From an uncultured Lachnospiraceae bacterium (GTDB lineage: Bacteria; Bacillota; Clostridia; Lachnospirales; Lachnospiraceae), in assembly GCA_902797675.1 (NCBI GenBank), contig CADBTR010000011.1:1-35879 (forward strand): DNA of 35,879 bases, in the 5' to 3' direction. The notes beneath the pieces are model-generated. The model did not search any database, had not been told where the DNA came from, and saw only the letters and a list, made by a program, of their open reading frames with translations. Below, in pieces: positions 34,639 through 35,879 of the stretch (positions are counted from its first letter, which is position 1; each line of letters begins with the position of its first letter). The position numbers were made by a program, and so were the translations under genes.

Positions 34639-35724
34639 ATGAGAACTTATTTAGTAACCGGAGGAGCAGGATTTATCGGCTCCAATTATATTCATTATAT
34701 GTTTAAGAAGTATGACAATGAGATCAGGATTATCAACGTGGATAAGCTGACTTACGCAGGAAATCTGGAGAATCTGAAAGACATTGAGGACAGAGAGAAT
34801 TATACATTCGTCAAGGCTGATATCTGTGACAAAGAAGCGATCGCAAAGATCTTTGAGGAGAATGACATCGACAGAGTCGTTCACTTCGCGGCAGAGAGCC
34901 ATGTAGACAGAAGTATCAAAAACCCTGAGGTTTTCGTAAATACGAATGTACTCGGAACCGCGGTAATGCTCAATTGCGCAAAGGCTGCATGGGAGCAGGA
35001 GGATGGAAGTTTCAAGGAGGGTAAGAAGTTCCTTCATGTATCTACCGATGAAGTATACGGTTCTCTTCCGGATGATGACAATGCTTTCTTCTATGAGACA
35101 TCGCCGATCGATCCGCACAGTCCGTATTCGGCAAGCAAAGCTTCTTCCGATATGCTGGTAAAGGCCTATGTTGACACCTATCATTTCCCGGCAAATATCA
35201 CGAATTGCAGCAATAATTACGGACCTTATCAGTTCCCGGAGAAATTGATCCCGCTTATTATCAACAATGCGCTTCAGGGCAAGAAACTTCCGGTTTACGG
35301 TGACGGTAAGAATGTCAGAGACTGGCTTTATGTGGAAGATCATGCAAAGGCAATCGATATGGTGCAGGAGCAGGGAAAACTCGGCGAGCGCTATAATATC
35401 GGCGGTCATAATGAGAAACAGAACATCGAGATTATTGAGATCATTCTGGATACGCTTCAGGAGATGCTTCCGGAGGGAGATCCGAGAAAGAAACTTGTCA
35501 GCAGAGATCTGATCACCTATGTGGAAGACAGAAAAGGTCATGACAGACGTTATGCCATCGCGCCGGATAAGATCAAAGCGGAAATCGGCTGGTATCCGGA
35601 GACAATGTTCAAAGACGGCATCAAACTTACAATCAAGTGGTTCTTTGAGCATGAAGACTGGATGAAGAATGTCACCAGCGGTGATTATCAGAAGTATTAT
35701 GAGGATATGTATAAGAACAGATAA
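34639..35724 (+). CDS. rfbB: dTDP-glucose 4,6-dehydratase
   Basis: A 361-residue extended SDR enzyme. It has GGAGFIGSN (8-16) for NAD binding, DKLTYAGN (35-42), ESHVDRSI, the Thr-Asp-Glu catalytic triad at 136-138 in HVSTDEVYGS, and the YSASK pair Tyr163/Lys167. It converts dTDP-glucose to dTDP-4-keto-6-deoxyglucose for rhamnose. The partner genes rfbA and rfbC are not in the window. GGAG precedes the ATG, and a strong terminator follows 25 bases after the stop, ending the operon. Confidence 0.97.
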   Translation: MRTYLVTGGAGFIGSNYIHYMFKKYDNEIRIINVDKLTYAGNLENLKDIEDRENYTFVKADICDKEAIAKIFEENDIDRVVHFAAESHVDRSIKNPEVFVNTNVLGTAVMLNCAKAAWEQEDGSFKEGKKFLHVSTDEVYGSLPDDDNAFFYETSPIDPHSPYSASKASSDMLVKAYVDTYHFPANITNCSNNYGPYQFPEKLIPLIINNALQGKKLPVYGDGKNVRDWLYVEDHAKAIDMVQEQGKLGERYNIGGHNEKQNIEIIEIILDTLQEMLPEGDPRKKLVSRDLITYVEDRKGHDRRYAIAPDKIKAEIGWYPETMFKDGIKLTIKWFFEHEDWMKNVTSGDYQKYYEDMYKNR

Positions 35725-35749
35725 AAGAAAGATACAGATATGTAATGGG

Positions 35750-35786
35750 ATCTCCCGGGACAGAAATTGTTTCGGGAGATTTTCTC
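35750..35786 (+). terminator. Rho-independent terminator of the cdaA-rfb operon
   Basis: A 13-bp stem (35750-35762 with 35768-35780, including two G-U pairs), a GAAAT loop, and TTTCTC after it. It is the strongest terminator in the window. Confidence 0.88.
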
Positions 35787-35801
35787 TTCCTTCTGTTGAA
35801 T

Positions 35802-35879
35802 GTCGCATGGCTTTAGCCCTGCGACCTGCTTGCTGGAGGCGGCAGCAATTCCCGTAGGTCGGAGATTCAAACTCCCACC
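35802..35879 (+). ncRNA. Unexplained structured element of three tandem hairpins, cut by window end
   Basis: Three stems follow in close order. Stem 1: GTCGCA (35802-35807) with TGCGAC (35820-35825), continued after one mismatch by GGC/GCC around a TTTA loop. Stem 2: TTGCTG (35830-35835) with CAGCAA (35843-35848). Stem 3: GGAG (35861-35864) with CTCC (35872-35875) and loop ATTCAAA. Such density is unlike ordinary intergenic DNA. It may be the 3' end of a TnpB-type guide RNA scaffold from an IS200/IS605-like element, a fragment of another structured RNA, or a regulatory leader. No transposase gene is visible on its left. I cannot decide between these from the truncated sequence. Confidence 0.35.

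Noticed and set aside
34651-35808. 385-residue open frame on the minus strand opposite rfbB
   Set aside because: Exact antisense shadow of a well-supported rfbB; no ribosome site or recognisable domains.
35821-35879. tRNA 3' end at the window edge
   Set aside because: The T-loop-like ATTCAAA lacks the conserved GTTC and no 5' acceptor strand complementary to the end is present within about 80 bases.

Overview
The window looks like chromosome of a motile, anaerobic, Gram-positive gut-type bacterium of the Clostridia, most likely a Lachnospiraceae relative (Roseburia/Agathobacter/Eubacterium-like). Reasons: a typical Lachnospiraceae flagellin, the csrA-flagellin arrangement, strong AGGAGG-type ribosome binding sites, a cdaA-cdaR-glmM operon, a formate-channel gene and moderate GC. 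All recognisable genes are on the + strand. I see no prophage, CRISPR array, rRNA or complete tRNA.

Layout. (1) 1-4520, motility: csrA, flagellin with a CsrA-type leader hairpin, then two related CgeB/DUF3880-like glycosyltransferases that probably decorate the flagellin. (2) 4549-9774, carbohydrate use: a DUF2264 protein, a GH88 unsaturated uronyl hydrolase with both catalytic Asp residues, and a secreted beta-helix lipoprotein of the Cthe_2159 acid-sugar-binding type. (3) 9789-24585, signalling island: a membrane chemoreceptor, two tandem-duplicated hybrid histidine kinases, a broken HPt gene, a REC-REC-HD-GYP c-di-GMP phosphodiesterase, a kinase-like protein without an ATPase domain, a 1035-residue DegV/transmembrane/HisKA/HATPase/REC/HPt fusion, a membrane PAS-HPt protein and a MATE exporter. 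(4) 24560-25507, a FocA/NirC-type channel with its own promoter. (5) 25516-35786, a long probable operon from a consensus promoter to a strong terminator: two unknown membrane proteins, cdaA (c-di-AMP synthesis), cdaR, an HPr-like protein, glmM, a GT2 glycosyltransferase, leuA, rfbD and rfbB. (6) 35802-end, an unexplained run of three hairpins cut by the window edge.

How it may work together (inference). The signalling island contains every part of a His-Asp-His-Asp phosphorelay: inputs (three different membrane sensor types, one with a lipid-binding-type DegV domain), receivers, HPt modules and an output enzyme that hydrolyses c-di-GMP. Its position next to flagellin and a chemoreceptor suggests control of the motile/sessile switch. 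The DegV-kinase fusion, the ATPase-less kinase relative and the kinase-less PAS-HPt protein are the most unusual parts. The last operon joins c-di-AMP signalling to cell-envelope precursor synthesis (GlcN-1-P and dTDP-rhamnose) and carries an HPr variant with Lys in place of the active-site Arg17.
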